A stretch of 64,000 nt of DNA, taken from NCBI GenBank assembly GCA_014338405.1, contig JTDE01002169.1, forward strand, positions 44,479 to 108,478, in the 5' to 3' direction. The notes beneath the pieces are model-generated. The model saw nothing but the letters and a program-made list of their open reading frames with translations, was not told the origin of the DNA and made no database searches. Positions 38,839 through 50,058 of this stretch are shown piece by piece. A program made the translations under genes and the position numbers. The DNA is from Paragonimus skrjabini miyazakii. Taxonomy: Eukaryota; Platyhelminthes; Trematoda; Plagiorchiida; Troglotrematidae. The number at the start of each line of letters is the position of its first letter. The stretch's first letter is position 1.

Positions 38839-40596
38839 TTGCTGACAGCGATTGGTCAACTGAGCGGGAAGGCTGAATGCAAGGATGGACTACCAGGTAA
38901 GATCCTGAAAGATGGCGGACCGGCGCTGGAACGTTCACTGCTCCGGCTGGTTCATTTCATCTGGGAGCACGGGGTGCTTCCGCAAGAAATCAAGAATGCC
39001 ATTATCGTACCCATGTTCAAAGGTGAAGGTTGCCAACAATGCCCTGACAGCTATCAAGGTATAGGTCTACTGAGCTGCATAGATAAGGTGCTTGCAAGAA
39101 TCCCCCTGAACTGGCTGAATACGGAAGTCTTGGAGACAAGTGTTCATGAGGAGCAATGCGGATTCCGCGGGAGTCGGAGTACGATCGACCCGGTGTTCGC
39201 CGATCGACAGCTTTAGGAGAAGCACCTGGAGCACAACCAGCCCCTGTATGCTCTCTTCCTGGACTTCTCCAAGGTCTTTGAATCCGTGGGCCACGAGACG
39301 GTGTGGACGGTGCTTGGTAATCTTGAATGTCCAGGTAAGTTTGTCAGTTTGGTTAGCTTGTTGTAAGTGGGCATGAGGACGAAGTTGCAATCGTGTGGAT
39401 CTACCTCTGATGAGTTTGACATTGTCACTGGCGTGGAACAGGGTTGTGTCCTGGTACCATCCCTATTTAATTTATATTTGACTGTCGTGCTAACAGTTGC
39501 TTTCTAGGACTCTGGGGAGGATGGCATTGAGGTTGAATACCCGACAGATGGACGCCTACTGAATATTCGACTTTTCAGCGCCCCAATCTGCCTACATACA
39601 TCAACGATACGCTTGCTTCTGTTCGCAGATGACAGCGCGCTGCTTGCACAGAACAAGGACGAACTACATCAACTGGCGACGGCTTTCGCGACTACGGCAT
39701 CTAAGTTTGGACTGGATATCAACACAGGTAAGACATTTTCTTTCTTTCGGCCTTCTTTGGGCAGAGGTGTTGTCTGTGCACCTTCACCCCGAATTCGCCT
39801 TACTGGAGCTGATGTCGGCAGTTGCGCAAATTACTGTTAATTGGGTAGCAAGTTGTCCACCGATCTGTCGTGGACCGCGAGTTGAGAGCTCGTGTGGCAA
39901 AGGCTAGTACTGCTTTTTGACGTCTTGAAAGACGTGTTCGGAAGAAATACAACCTGAAGCCAAGCACTAAGCTCTTCGTCTGCCGCTCAATGGCGCCGTC
40001 TATACTACTGTACGGCAGCGAAACGTGGTTACTGTATCAACAGAACTTGCGTTATCTGAGCCATTTCCATTCACATTGTCCAAGGTGCATCTTGGCTATT
40101 CAGTGATCGGATATGTTTCCAAACACTGAGGTACTGCGGTCAGCGGAAATGGACGGGATCGAAGCGATGCTGATGCTGAATCAGCTTCGTTGGCTGGGTC
40201 ACGTCCGTCGGATGGACGATGACCGTATCTCGAAGCAGGTGCTATATGGACAACTGAGATCAGGTAGGCGAAATCCTGGTGGTCAAAAGCGTAGATACAA
40301 GTATGCTGTGCAGGTATGTCTTTCATGTTGTAAAATTGATTTTAGATGTTTAGATGACAGCGTTGAACCGGACGGCCTGGAAGAATATGATTTGATTGGG
40401 CTTCCGCGAGCAGTTATTGCGCGGCCGAGAAGGAAAGCGCGCGGTACGCAAGGGAACCATCGGTGCCATAGGTCGTGGTGACATAACTATATGGCGTTGC
40501 GATGTGTGCGGCCGCGAATGCGCCAGCCGTTTGGGATTAGTTGGTCACCAGCGTACTCATAGTGCACCGTCGGCAAAGAGACAACGAGTACGTTAG
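38839..40596 (+). pseudogene. LINE reverse transcriptase and C-terminal region, broken
   Basis: One frame from 38839 carries the RT: GLPGKILKDGG, KNAIIVPMFKGEG, SYQGIGLLSCIDKVLARI, then FLDFSKVFES (motif A, Asp kept), GVEQGCVLVPSLFNLYL (motif B) and LLFADDSALL near 39613-39642 (motif C, FADD kept). In-frame stops lie at 39214-39216 and near 39363 and 39505, and the frame ends at 39840. The C-terminal part follows in another frame: KPSTKLFVCRSMAPSILLYG, RWLGHVRRMDDDR near 40181-40219, and a CDVCGRECASRLGLVGHQRTH zinc finger near 40500-40560, ending at the stop at 40594-40596. The catalytic motifs survive but the protein cannot be made whole. Confidence 0.85.
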
Positions 40597-41062
40597 GCTC
40601 AGGTAGGTCGTATCAGTATATCCATTCTGTTTTTGTTAATTATTGCATCGACCAAGACCATGGCTGTTTGACAACTAATGCGCCCCTCTTTTCGAAAACT
40701 TGAGTGTCTGCGGTCTTCTACCGATTCTTTTCTTGAGCTTTGTTGGTGTGTTGAGTGATGAATCGTTTACCTGATCTTTTCTTAGTCCACCTTTGAATGT
40801 TGTCTTTCAGCTTTATCTTCCCTAGAATGCATTAACATGCACTTTTATACTAAAATGCTTTTTGTGTTACACTTCGCATATCTTCCTTCTCAGTATACAT
40901 CTTGCCGTTACAATCTCCCTCTCTCCCTTCATTTTGCGAGAGATAAGGGTTTCCGTTTCGTGCTAGTCATTCAATTGGCTAATCAGCATTGGCCGATTGG
41001 ACACAAGGGCCTCACTCACACATCTACTGGTCTTATTCCTTCGGGTTAACACTGGATACGTG

Positions 41063-41194
41063 ATGTGTGAGTGGAACCACACGTGATTCAGCGCAAACCA
41101 CTTGGAGTGATGGTTTAAGGCGCAGGCGTCCTTTGGCTTTAGCTACTGTGACAGGCTAATCCGCTTCGGATGCCGCCAACTATACGCACGACAA
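41063..41194 (+). repeat. 132-bp direct repeat, right of LINE
   Basis: This is the second copy of the segment at 36601-36732, in direct orientation and about 86% identical by eye. It lies about 470 bases after the LINE zinc finger, where a 3' untranslated region would be. No homology between the two sites is clear outside the 132 bases. Confidence 0.7.
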
Positions 41195-41257
41195 AACTGC
41201 ACAATAATCGACGAACTTCACTTGGTTAAGCTCAGTAGGTTAGACACGACCATTGAG

Positions 41258-42812
41258 ATCATGGGAATGAGGACAAGAGGGCGAACATATATTTTCGATA
41301 ATTCATTCTCAGACCGATATAATAGTAAAAAGAGTTTGGAGAGTTAGGTGGAGAGATCGGCCGGATTCACTCCTGGAAACCGGCCAATTAATTGGCAATA
41401 ACTTGATTGGTTTATCACGTCATGCCCGTTCACTACTTTCATCGCGCAGGTTGGCCGTCGGTCTGGTGGATTTGTGATCATGCAGGTGCAGTGCCTGAAC
41501 AATCCGTATTTGATGATATAAAACCGGGTCAAGCAACCTAACTGTGACAACCTCAGCAGTAAAGATTGTTCTTTCTCGGACGGTCTCTGCCGAGCTGTCT
41601 GACACCAGATAGAACATTCGGAAGGCCTGATCAGTAATCACCTGTTGCTCACTTTCATTCAGATAAGCTTGGATAACATTGTTGACCGATCGTGATTCCC
41701 CGTTCCCCGGTCACCATGGATGGTGTTCTAGGATCCGATTCGAATGTTATCCTGACGTTCTGCCAGTATAAACTGCTCCCCAAGAACGAATAACAGAGTA
41801 GATGCACACCGAGTAGGTCTGTACTGCCAGTCTATATTTGTTATAAAAACCCGAGAACTGCGACAGTGTTCAATTGGATAAGGGGCTTAGCTGTGGCATA
41901 GTTTCCGTTGATGTTTTTGGTTCAGCCTATTTGTTAGATATTCTGCGACATTGTCACCTATTAACAGGACTCAAATGGGCACAGGCTTCTCTATTAGTCC
42001 TACACCTCATGTTTAGATGACGTTCTGATGATATTTCTGGTGACCAATCCTTCTGGATAGCCGTCATCATGAAGTACGTTCTATAATAATTCGAATTCAT
42101 TATTACCCGCTGAACAAATTCTGCATAATCTATCAGCCAGGCAACCCACCAGTTTTCTCTTATGTTTTGGAAGCACAAAACTGTGAAAGTTTATGTACCG
42201 ACTAGTCCAGGTATTATTTCGGTGAATTCTGCATCAAATAACACCATCCTTTTGCCAGCTTAAATGAATAACAGTGACGTTCTTAAGCGTAAATGCGACT
42301 GCACTTATCGAGTACTGTACACATGCCGGTATCCGAGCCGATAATGATAAATGTATCGTTCACGTACCGACCATACGGACTGAAGCATTCTACATCCAAG
42401 CATTCCGACGAATAGGTTGGCCAGGAGGAACCCGAGCCGGAATCCCACTGCTGCCCCATCTCTTTGTGATATCCTCACTCATCTCTCATCTGTCCGAATG
42501 AGAACACTCTGTACTGCTGAGGTTGTCACAGTTAGGTTGCTTGACCCGGTTTTATATCATCAAATACAGATTGTTCAGGCACTGCACCTACATGATCACA
42601 AATCCACCAGAACGACGGCCAACCTGCACGATGAAAGGAGGGAACGGGCGTGACGTAATAGACCAATCAAGTTGTTGCCAATTAATTGGCCCGCTGTCCT
42701 GCAGTGAATCCGGCTGATATCTCCATCTGTAAACTCTTTTTATTATTATATCGGTCTGAGAATGAATTATTAAAAATATATGTTCACCCGTTTGTCTTTA
42801 ATCTTCCATTTG
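41258..42812 (-). mobile_element. PLE-E, truncated PLE with inverted 3' end at its 5' side
   Basis: Two inverted arms of about 300-320 bases lie at 41258-41580 and 42492-42812, matching through a CATTCTCAGACCGATATAAT block. Between them, on the minus strand, lies a decayed RT and GIY-YIG frame. The left arm is the true 3' end of that frame and the right arm an inverted copy of it placed before the truncated RT, the same order as in PLE-A. The arms hold a degenerate hammerhead: CTGA-GA, GAAA (kept in the left arm only) and ATATATGTTC. I found no target-site duplication. Confidence 0.75.
41580..42491 (-). pseudogene. PLE-E reverse transcriptase and GIY-YIG remnants
   Basis: Combining minus frames gives a motif B tail GFLLANLFVGMLG near 42455-42410, then motif C as SPYGRYVNDTFIIIG near 42380-42336 (YVND in place of YVDD). 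A thumb segment follows: NTWTSRYINFHSF, KHKRKLVGCLADRLCRICSAG (about 42215-42105) and DGYPEG. The endonuclease reads VYTGRTSG, a stop, then HSNRILEHHPW near 41780-41710. Next come NESEQQVITDQAFRMF and the C-terminal AEVVTVRLLDP block (about 41560). There are several stops and frameshifts, and motif C has lost an aspartate. The RT begins abruptly at the inverted arm, so the N-terminal half was never present in this copy. Confidence 0.8.
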
Positions 42813-45800
42813 TGATAAACTAACTTCAATATGCAACATTCATTATAATCACACTATGCCGAACCATGCATGCTGATTGTTCATTTGGTTTACGCAACCT
42901 TTTGAAGGATTGTATGATTTTCAGATCGATTAACTATGTGCTCTCCTAAATGAATTTTTAAGGTTACTTCCAAGAAAGTCGCATGGTTTTCGCGTTTTAA
43001 TTTTATCATTCAAGGTCATCGGGTAAATGAATATTTGAAAGCCTATTCTGCTTACTCAGAAGGTACCCTTCGTAGTTCTCTTGTTGTTTTGACTTTGGTA
43101 GGTGCCTTGCACCACTATCGAACAGTGTTTCATTGTTGTCTGTTGTATGGATTCGATGTGATAAATTTAACGGTTTGTAGTAAGCAATTGCAAAGATGTA
43201 ACCGAAGTAACTATGACATTTCTTGCCTATTGTGACATTTCTGACATTTTTTCGTAGGCAACTGTTACGTACTGTAGCATGCAAGCCGGCTGTTTCTACC
43301 CGGGTCGTCCGTTACACTTTCGGACCAACTTTGGGGCAATATGGAGACACCAGGGGACAGCGTTCTTCCGAAGTAGGGGTTACAACAAGTCCTGCAAAAG
43401 AAAACAACAAGAAACAAACATGAGCCAAAGGCCCAGTAAGCCATGCACACGACTTACACAAACGATAACTAGAACGGCGCCGACAACACAGCAACACGCT
43501 CCGTCACCAATTCAAATTCAACTAGTGCGCGCTTGCTGGTTTCGGTCGCACATTACAGTACATCATTTACTGAATACACTCAATAACATCTGAGTATCCA
43601 AAACAAAAGTTGGTTAACTAATTAATCTTATGCCTTTGGATATCAATGCACAGCAGTGAACGGTCAATCGGCACTTCACTCTGAACATTTTCCATATATT
43701 TAGTCGACCAAGTACACATATTCACATTTGTTTCTGGTTGTATGGTTGTGGTCGCTTCTGCCTTTTTGAAAAACACGAAATAACAGAACTGGCGGTCTCT
43801 GGGATCGTAACGAAAGACTGTTAGCCTGAGTTTGTCACAAGCAAGAACAAACGCCTTAGGCGTGTACGTGTTTAGATTATATGACGTAGGAGTTGTCACC
43901 AGTATCGTAACAGTCGAAAAGTACTTTGTAATCTGTGAACGGCGATTGAGCAGTCGGCAAATAGTCGTCTGCAGATTGAGTCTTTCTGCCACGTGTTCGG
44001 TATCCAAGACACGATGACTACGGTTCTTTACCGTAACCCATAATCCTTAGGAAAAACGTCAAATTGTTGACGGTGGAAAGCCACTGTGAACATCGTACAA
44101 CCAAAATTGTCGTGTTTCATCCGTACCTTCACACAAATTCACACCACATCCTCTGATGAATCCCACATTCGGACACATAATATTTTGATCAACAATGTTA
44201 GGTGGGATGTTCTTAGTTATCCGTCCGCATAGGGTAATTATGAATGTTAAATCAGTCTTCTTCTTTCGAACTCGTCGTTTACACTATAAACATCACTTGC
44301 AGATTTAATGAGAAAAATGTTTTCATCTTTTGTTGTCTACGTCACTCATTTACGTCTGATGAACAAAGCCCGTCCATTCAATCACTGTTTCTCACCCAGC
44401 TGCGTGTACGACCCTCTTTATTTTGACGGATCAAAACCTGTTCCACCAAGGAAAGACCCAGTAGTCGATTGTATTATGGAAAGTGGACGGCTTAGTTACT
44501 TAGCATCACTGCATGCTTACTTTAGCTAACCAGATTACCTAGTATTATTCCAATGAGGCACCTTAAATGTCTAGTGAGTGCCAACAATCGGAGATTGAAC
44601 TATTTTAAAGCATGGCAGGAAAGCTAAAAAGAGCACACCAAAGAAATCATAAGCAACAAACGGTAAGCACTGGGAGCAGTGTTTATCAAAGAAGATGGAT
44701 TAACTAATTACTTGTAAGTGCAGGAATAACCTCACAGTTATGATGCAACTGCTTACGAATTGCTTTGTTAATGGATCGTCCAACTGTAATTATGGCTCAG
44801 AGTACGGTATTTAGTCAACCGACCTCGTAAAGGTGGCGTAAACTAATGAAACAATTGATTAGTAGTAGGATGGCTAGTAGTCAATTATTGTTACCTCGGC
44901 AAGTTCGGTGTGAGAGCCCTGCACTTGTCATGTCAAGTGTGCGCTAGTTAACTGATCATTCTTCCTAACAAATATGCTTACTCCGTGTTCGTTGAAAACT
45001 ACCGTGTCCGTCTCTTTTTATCAAGGGTGCACACTGTTCTGAACGGGTTGTCAGCTAGCGGTTGTATCTGCCTTGCAGTTTCGCTCCGGGAGATAATAGC
45101 AGAACAGCCAGTCTACTGTCCAGATTGCTGCATAACAACAAACTTTTCCGTGTAGAAACGAGACTGTTTGCATAGTCGTGCTTTGAGGCGACATCTTGTA
45201 AAAGTGATTTTATGCAGGAGTTAACAACGAGTGTCAAGGCTTTCATGACGGAATTGAGAATGATTGTTTTGACAAGTTAACAACTAATCACCTCCATAAC
45301 TGAAACGTTGAGACCAACAGATGACTGGTTATCTAAAATGAGTGCCAAATCAAGGAGATTGAAAGCTGGCGTCTAGTTTTCTCCTGTATGCACCATTAAT
45401 ATATCATAGTTGCCTCTTCCGAAGGAATAGGTTTTCTTGTAAACGTTTAGAAGTTTGAAAAATCGTTGCATGTTACCATAGGGTCTAATCCCAAAGGTTA
45501 ATTATTACAAATGACTGGCTTTTCATGAAATAATTTTCTGCATTTATTTGGATGGTGCAACATTCGCGGACTTATACAAGAACAGGATTGTATTTTTCTC
45601 TAGCATTTTTTATCAGCTAGATATGAAAACTATAATATACGGCTTATATTGTCGAGATTAGCATAACTGGGTAAAGTGAATGACGTTTTGCAAATTCAGT
45701 TGATAAATAAACATGTCGTCATCAAAAGTGGAAACAAACTGTAACTATAGTATTTGGGATCGGTACATTTTTGAACTCCTGGAAATGATTCCATGTGCTC

Positions 45801-47638
45801 TTTTTTCTCCCCCAGTGAAATAAAATCAGAATCCTGACTCCGATTTAAAGCGGTTTCAGTGAAAATCAGAGATTTATTCGGAAGAAAAAAGCACTCCAAA
45901 CTTCTGCACATCCAATATAGTCTTTTTTCATGGGTTGACTAGTGATTTATCTGGTTGGATAGTTTGCCGTTTGTCTGGCTTTTAATCTAACGGAGCCGAC
46001 TCCCTTCAACTGACCTACTCTTGTTTTAAACGATCGCGCGGTGTTGTTTGTCATATGCATATCATTGTTCAAATTTTGTGTAGTTGTAATGTGTTTTGAT
46101 GTATGAGTCCCTACTGACTGATCAAAATGTATGTTTGTTCAAACCAATCTTCATTTTCAGATGCCTTTACACGAAGATGAGCCAGAAACCTACAGCAAAA
46201 GTTATCACTTTTAAAACCAGTTTCATTGGAATAAGGTCACAAAAAACTAATTTAATTCATTTTACCTTTGAACAATCAATTTCACAACAATTGGTCTTAG
46301 CTTGAAAGTAGTCTCTGTGCGAAATAGTCTGATCTTTCCACCATCTAATTTTAAGACCAAGAAATACGTCAGTAAACTTCCAAATTTCTTTAACGTCAGA
46401 ATTTCTGCTGATGGATATCTTAACGTGTAGAGGATGAGTAGGAGTTGATTAACTCTCAGCTCGTATAAAAATGAGCAAACTTTTTACTTGGCATACAAGA
46501 ATTTAGTCATTTGTTGTATCATTGGATATAAGTAAGATTTTTTATGTCGGCAACGGCTCCTAATACAATCATGTTACTTTAACTAGTGTACTGTTAACAC
46601 AAAAAGGAAGATGAGGGCCATAATTGTACACTAACATGAGTACTGAACACATGCTTTCTTCTATTTAGTAATTGCGAATCAACGTGGCCTACTTAACAAA
46701 TTACGTAAGTTTTTCACAGAATAAATTATTCGGTGACAAGTTTTCATAGTTGGTTTACTCGTACTATACGGTTGTATTGCAGTAGTAATTAGGTGTCACA
46801 GTGAACAGATATAATAGTGGAATGGGTGAGTTCTATTCGGTTCATACAGAAGGAGAAAAATGGTCTCAACTTCCAAACACTTGTTGACACATTTTGGATT
46901 GTGGTTTCAACATAAAATGACCACATATGACAAGCATTCAACGGTGTACATTTGATAACCAATATAAAGAGGGTAGACTTCTAATCTGGTTAGTGTAACG
47001 GCAGGTTACAGAGGGAAGAAGCTTATTATAGTGATGACAGCCTAATGTCTTGTCTATGCTTTGTGTCTGACAACCAGGATACGCACTTGAGATTATCCGT
47101 CAGTATGTTTGGGTAACGTGTATTACTACTGTTTGCAAAGTGGTCAAGCGCTGATTCCTAGTATGCTTCAGTGACCACATTTCACAAGTCAACTACCACT
47201 GAGGTAGCTTGCAAACCGTCAGCGTAGCTCTTGTCCAAGTAGCAATTAGATCTCTCAACCCTACTTCGTTGTCAATAATGGTGTGACTTCACGAAGTACT
47301 TGTATCTGATGTCGGGTACGTGGTGATACATTCAGTATCCTTCTGAAAACGGTGTAGTTGACATAATTGATTAAATGTATCTGGTTGACTGTTTTCTGTG
47401 AAGTAATGGTAGAAAACGATTTGAAGCAGTAACAGCTGTAGGGGAGTTGTCATCCAGCATAATTCATTTTAATCTCATTTTAGAATCGATTGCCTGCCCA
47501 CAAGGTGCTGACTGTTTGTTGCTGATCGTCTGGGAGCGCAATTAGGGCTTAATTTTTCTTCTCATCAATAAACTTTTCTCATCATGATTGGATGGTAGTT
47601 GAATACTGGTGTCAACTGGTGTTCAGTAATGGCCAATC
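42813..47638. other. No recognisable gene
   Basis: Nothing can be named. The block near 43250-43600 is richer in G and C and may be an unidentified repeat. A 129-codon open frame at 43618-44007 (minus) has a helix-turn-helix-like start (EHVAERLNLQTTICRLLNR) but nothing else that I recognise. Confidence 0.45.
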
Positions 47639-47674
47639 ATATTAATTTGAACAAAACAGGTAGAACACGAAAAC

Positions 47675-47714
47675 TGGTAGATGCAAGCATTTCGTATTGA
47701 CTCATCAGTACCAA
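47675..47714 (-). ncRNA. Hammerhead ribozyme in PLE-A inverted arm
   Basis: This is the exact inverted copy of the ribozyme at 50059-50099: TTGGTA, CTGATGA, GTCAATAC, GAAA, TGCTTGCA, TC, TACCA, read on the minus strand from 47714 to 47675. All core bases are intact. It would be active only in a transcript from the minus strand. Confidence 0.8.
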
Positions 47715-47870
47715 ATTTACAATAACATGAAACGGTGTTTTATATCGAACAGTTAGGGGTGGGTAGGATGGATAGTTGATTGATGGATTAGAAAAGGTCA
47801 CTAAGTCCAGGGTAGGGTCAAATTCACGAACAATTGTTTCTGAACACACAGGGCCGGCATCAGTCGATTG

Positions 47871-48046
47871 TCATTATGCGGCCGTATTGTGTTTACACAA
47901 TTCTGTAAGGCGATCGTCGATCGTACGAAGAGGACTTACATCAACCGTTTGCAGAAGTCACGTAAAAAGCTTGCTGAAGAACCAATTCCACTGGATCCCA
48001 GTACGTATGTATTGAACTGTTCTTCAGTACAGTTGAATTCCTTGCT
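47871..48046 (+). pseudogene. N-terminal fragment of PLE-A protein
   Basis: Directly after the inverted arm an open frame encodes RRIVF...FCKAIVDRTKRTYINRLQ, a basic segment, and VLNCSSVQLNSLL. The last part matches the conserved NLS...L..LSLG..F segment that precedes the RT in PLEs (compare HNLSDTHFTKAQ in PLE-B). The next conserved residues, ALGLDYKIPS, are in the other frame, so a frameshift lies between about 48040 and 48050. The fragment starts abruptly because the copy is 5' truncated. Confidence 0.75.
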
Positions 48047-49972
48047 TTGGGTCTAGATTATAAAATACCATCATATAGGCCTAATCGTATTTATGTTGAA
48101 GCCCAGTTTGAGAGCCTATTTGATCAGTTATCAGATCTTCAGCCAACCACTGCTGACAATTTAGGCTGGCTCAAAACCAAACTTACTGATATAGCTAATG
48201 GGTTTATTATGACTCCAATCAACGGCCGGTGTGCTGTTACAAAGCAACACCTACAAGCACTAAGAGAACTTAAATCAAAAAACGTAGTAATACTTAAACC
48301 AGACAAGGGCTCCGGTGCAGTCATTTTAGACAGAAACGCGTATGTGCAGAAGATGCTGTCAATATTAGGGGACCGAACAAAATTTCAGCAAATAGACACA
48401 GTGGACAACGTCACTGAAATAGAAGGTCGCATTGGACGGCATCTTCAACTTCTATTACAACTGCACATAATCGATGACGCGACGCACAAATCCCTTAAGC
48501 CGTGTGGGACGTCGACACCTCAGCTCTATGGCCTCCCTAAAACACACAAGTCTGGAATGCCTCTTAGGCCTATACTAGCAATGACGAATTCTCCGTATCA
48601 TAAACTGGCACGCTGGCTAGTCACTATCTTAGCTCCATTAAAACAGAAGTTTCAGGCATTCTCTATTAAAGATTCTTTCGAGCTGATTAGTGACTTAGAC
48701 AACATCAATCTTGCTAATGAGTTGATGTGTTCCATAGACGTTCAGTCACTGTTCACGAACGTCCCGTTACATGAGACAATTGATTATATTTGTAGGCTCG
48801 TTGAAATGAGCCACATTACTTTGCCTCTGCCTAGTGATATTCTGAAGGAAGCCTTATTGTTATGTACTGAGAATGTCAGCTTCCGTTTTCTTGATCAGTG
48901 CTACCGCCAAATAGATGGGGTAGCCATGGGAAGTCCATTAGGGCCTATCTTAGCGGACTTTTTCATGTTAAGGATTGAACAAGAGTTAGCCGGAGACATA
49001 GCGAGTCTGACGTACTACAAACGCTATGTTGATGACACACTAGTATTCAGTCGATCCAAACAGGCAATAGATAACCTAGTGCACCGCTTAAGTAGTTGCC
49101 ATCCCAATCTGAAGGTAACTTGCGAATTTGAGACCGATAATTGTTTGCCGTTTTTAGACATACTCATAAGTCGCCGGGAGGATGGCTCTATCAAAAGAAG
49201 TGTTTATAGGAAATCCACGTGGTCCGGTCAATACCTAAACTTTAGTAGTTTCACACCGGTCCATCAAAAGCGAGCACTAGTGAATACACTATTCACGCGC
49301 GCAAGACGAATCTGTACACAAGACAGTCTTGTGGAGGAATTAGAGTTGATCACGACTGTACTACAATCAAATGGTTACCCGAAAAGGTTCATAGAAAGGC
49401 ATAGTAGGCCGAAACCGCCATCCGAACCGGTGGTTACAGTAGAAAAGAAGAAGGTTTATATAGAATTGCCTTTTAAAGGTGATTACAGTATGCAACAAAC
49501 AACACAAAGACTGATTAATTCGATTAAACGAACATTCAACGCAGCCGAACTTCGTGTACTAGCTCGAACTCAGAAGCTACCTGTGCCTTCAACCAAAGGA
49601 GATCAACCTGTCGGTGCCATCTCACACTGTATCTATCAATTTACATGTAACTGCAAAGAAAGTTACATAGACAGAACCGAGAGGTGTTTGATTTCCAGAA
49701 TGAAGGAACATTTGCCTAAATGGGTACAGAACTCAGTATTACCGAAGAACGGCAATGTCGTTGAAACACGCAAACAACCAGTGTCCGCAATCGCAAGACA
49801 CATCCTAACCAGTGGTCACGTCATCGATCCGGCTTGTGCATTCAGAATCTTATTACGTCATCCCAGTTCAAGATTCTTGCGGTTTGCTGAGGCTGTCGCA
49901 ATCAATCGACTGAAGCCGGCCCTGTGTGTTCAGAAACAATTGTTCGTGAATTTGACCCTACCCTGGACTTAG
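48047..49972 (+). CDS. PLE-A reverse transcriptase with GIY-YIG endonuclease
   Basis: An uninterrupted frame of 641 residues. Motifs in order: NVVILKPDKGSGAVI (79-93), YGLPKTHKSGMPLRPIL (161-177), motif A CSIDVQSLFTNVP (228-240, Asp231), MGSPLGPILADFF (294-306), motif C YYKRYVDDTLVF (323-334), CLPFLDILISR (366-376) and the thumb VYRKSTWSGQY (386-396) with RARRIC. The GIY-YIG domain follows: CIYQFTC (528-534), then SYIDRTERCL (539-548) and RMKEH (551-555), SAIARHILTSGH (580-591) and the C-terminal FAEAVAINRLKPALCVQK block. In PLEs this enzyme copies the RNA at a nicked target. Oddly, YIG reads YID. The true start is upstream in the frameshifted N-terminal part; position 48047 is only the first codon after the shift. 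PLE proteins are usually longer, so about a quarter is missing. Confidence 0.95.
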   Translation: MGLDYKIPSYRPNRIYVEAQFESLFDQLSDLQPTTADNLGWLKTKLTDIANGFIMTPINGRCAVTKQHLQALRELKSKNVVILKPDKGSGAVILDRNAYVQKMLSILGDRTKFQQIDTVDNVTEIEGRIGRHLQLLLQLHIIDDATHKSLKPCGTSTPQLYGLPKTHKSGMPLRPILAMTNSPYHKLARWLVTILAPLKQKFQAFSIKDSFELISDLDNINLANELMCSIDVQSLFTNVPLHETIDYICRLVEMSHITLPLPSDILKEALLLCTENVSFRFLDQCYRQIDGVAMGSPLGPILADFFMLRIEQELAGDIASLTYYKRYVDDTLVFSRSKQAIDNLVHRLSSCHPNLKVTCEFETDNCLPFLDILISRREDGSIKRSVYRKSTWSGQYLNFSSFTPVHQKRALVNTLFTRARRICTQDSLVEELELITTVLQSNGYPKRFIERHSRPKPPSEPVVTVEKKKVYIELPFKGDYSMQQTTQRLINSIKRTFNAAELRVLARTQKLPVPSTKGDQPVGAISHCIYQFTCNCKESYIDRTERCLISRMKEHLPKWVQNSVLPKNGNVVETRKQPVSAIARHILTSGHVIDPACAFRILLRHPSSRFLRFAEAVAINRLKPALCVQKQLFVNLTLPWT

Positions 49973-50028
49973 TGACCTTTTCTAATCCATCAATCAACTA
50001 TCCATCCTACCCACCCCTAACTGTTCGA

Positions 50029-50035
50029 TATAAAA
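50029..50035 (+). promoter_or_regulatory. TATA box of PLE-A terminal repeat
   Basis: TATAAAA lies about 30 bases before the hammerhead catalytic box (50065). The same order, TATA then hammerhead, is seen in PLE-B and PLE-D. This is consistent with transcription starting near the ribozyme, as inferred for PLE terminal repeats. Confidence 0.5.
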
Positions 50036-50058
50036 CACTGTTTCATGTTATTGTAAAT

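Larger units (their letters stand above)
37326..40596 (+). mobile_element. RTE-like LINE, dead copy
   Basis: The order of coding remnants is apurinic endonuclease, linker, reverse transcriptase, RWLGHVRRM block and a C-terminal zinc finger. This is the architecture of RTE-type non-LTR retrotransposons often annotated in animals as craniofacial development protein 2-like. Stops and frameshifts break it in many places, so it cannot move by itself. It sits between the 132-bp direct repeats at 36601-36732 and 41063-41194. I see no A-tail or target-site duplication. RTE rather than another clade is my best reading of the endonuclease and C-terminal blocks. Confidence 0.85.

Noticed and set aside
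40314..40345. A 32-base intron-like stretch (GTATGT...TTTTAG) in the LINE C-terminal region
   Set aside because: Reading through keeps a frame that matches the family (CKIDFRCLDDSV), while splicing leads to an immediate stop.
43618..44007. Minus-strand frame with a helix-turn-helix-like start, possible transposase
   Set aside because: No DDE catalytic residues, terminal inverted repeats or other transposase motifs could be found.
45055..45110. GGAGCGAAACT match to the SM-alpha-like hammerhead (minus strand)
   Set aside because: Only 11 bases match and neither the catalytic box nor the flanking family sequence is present.
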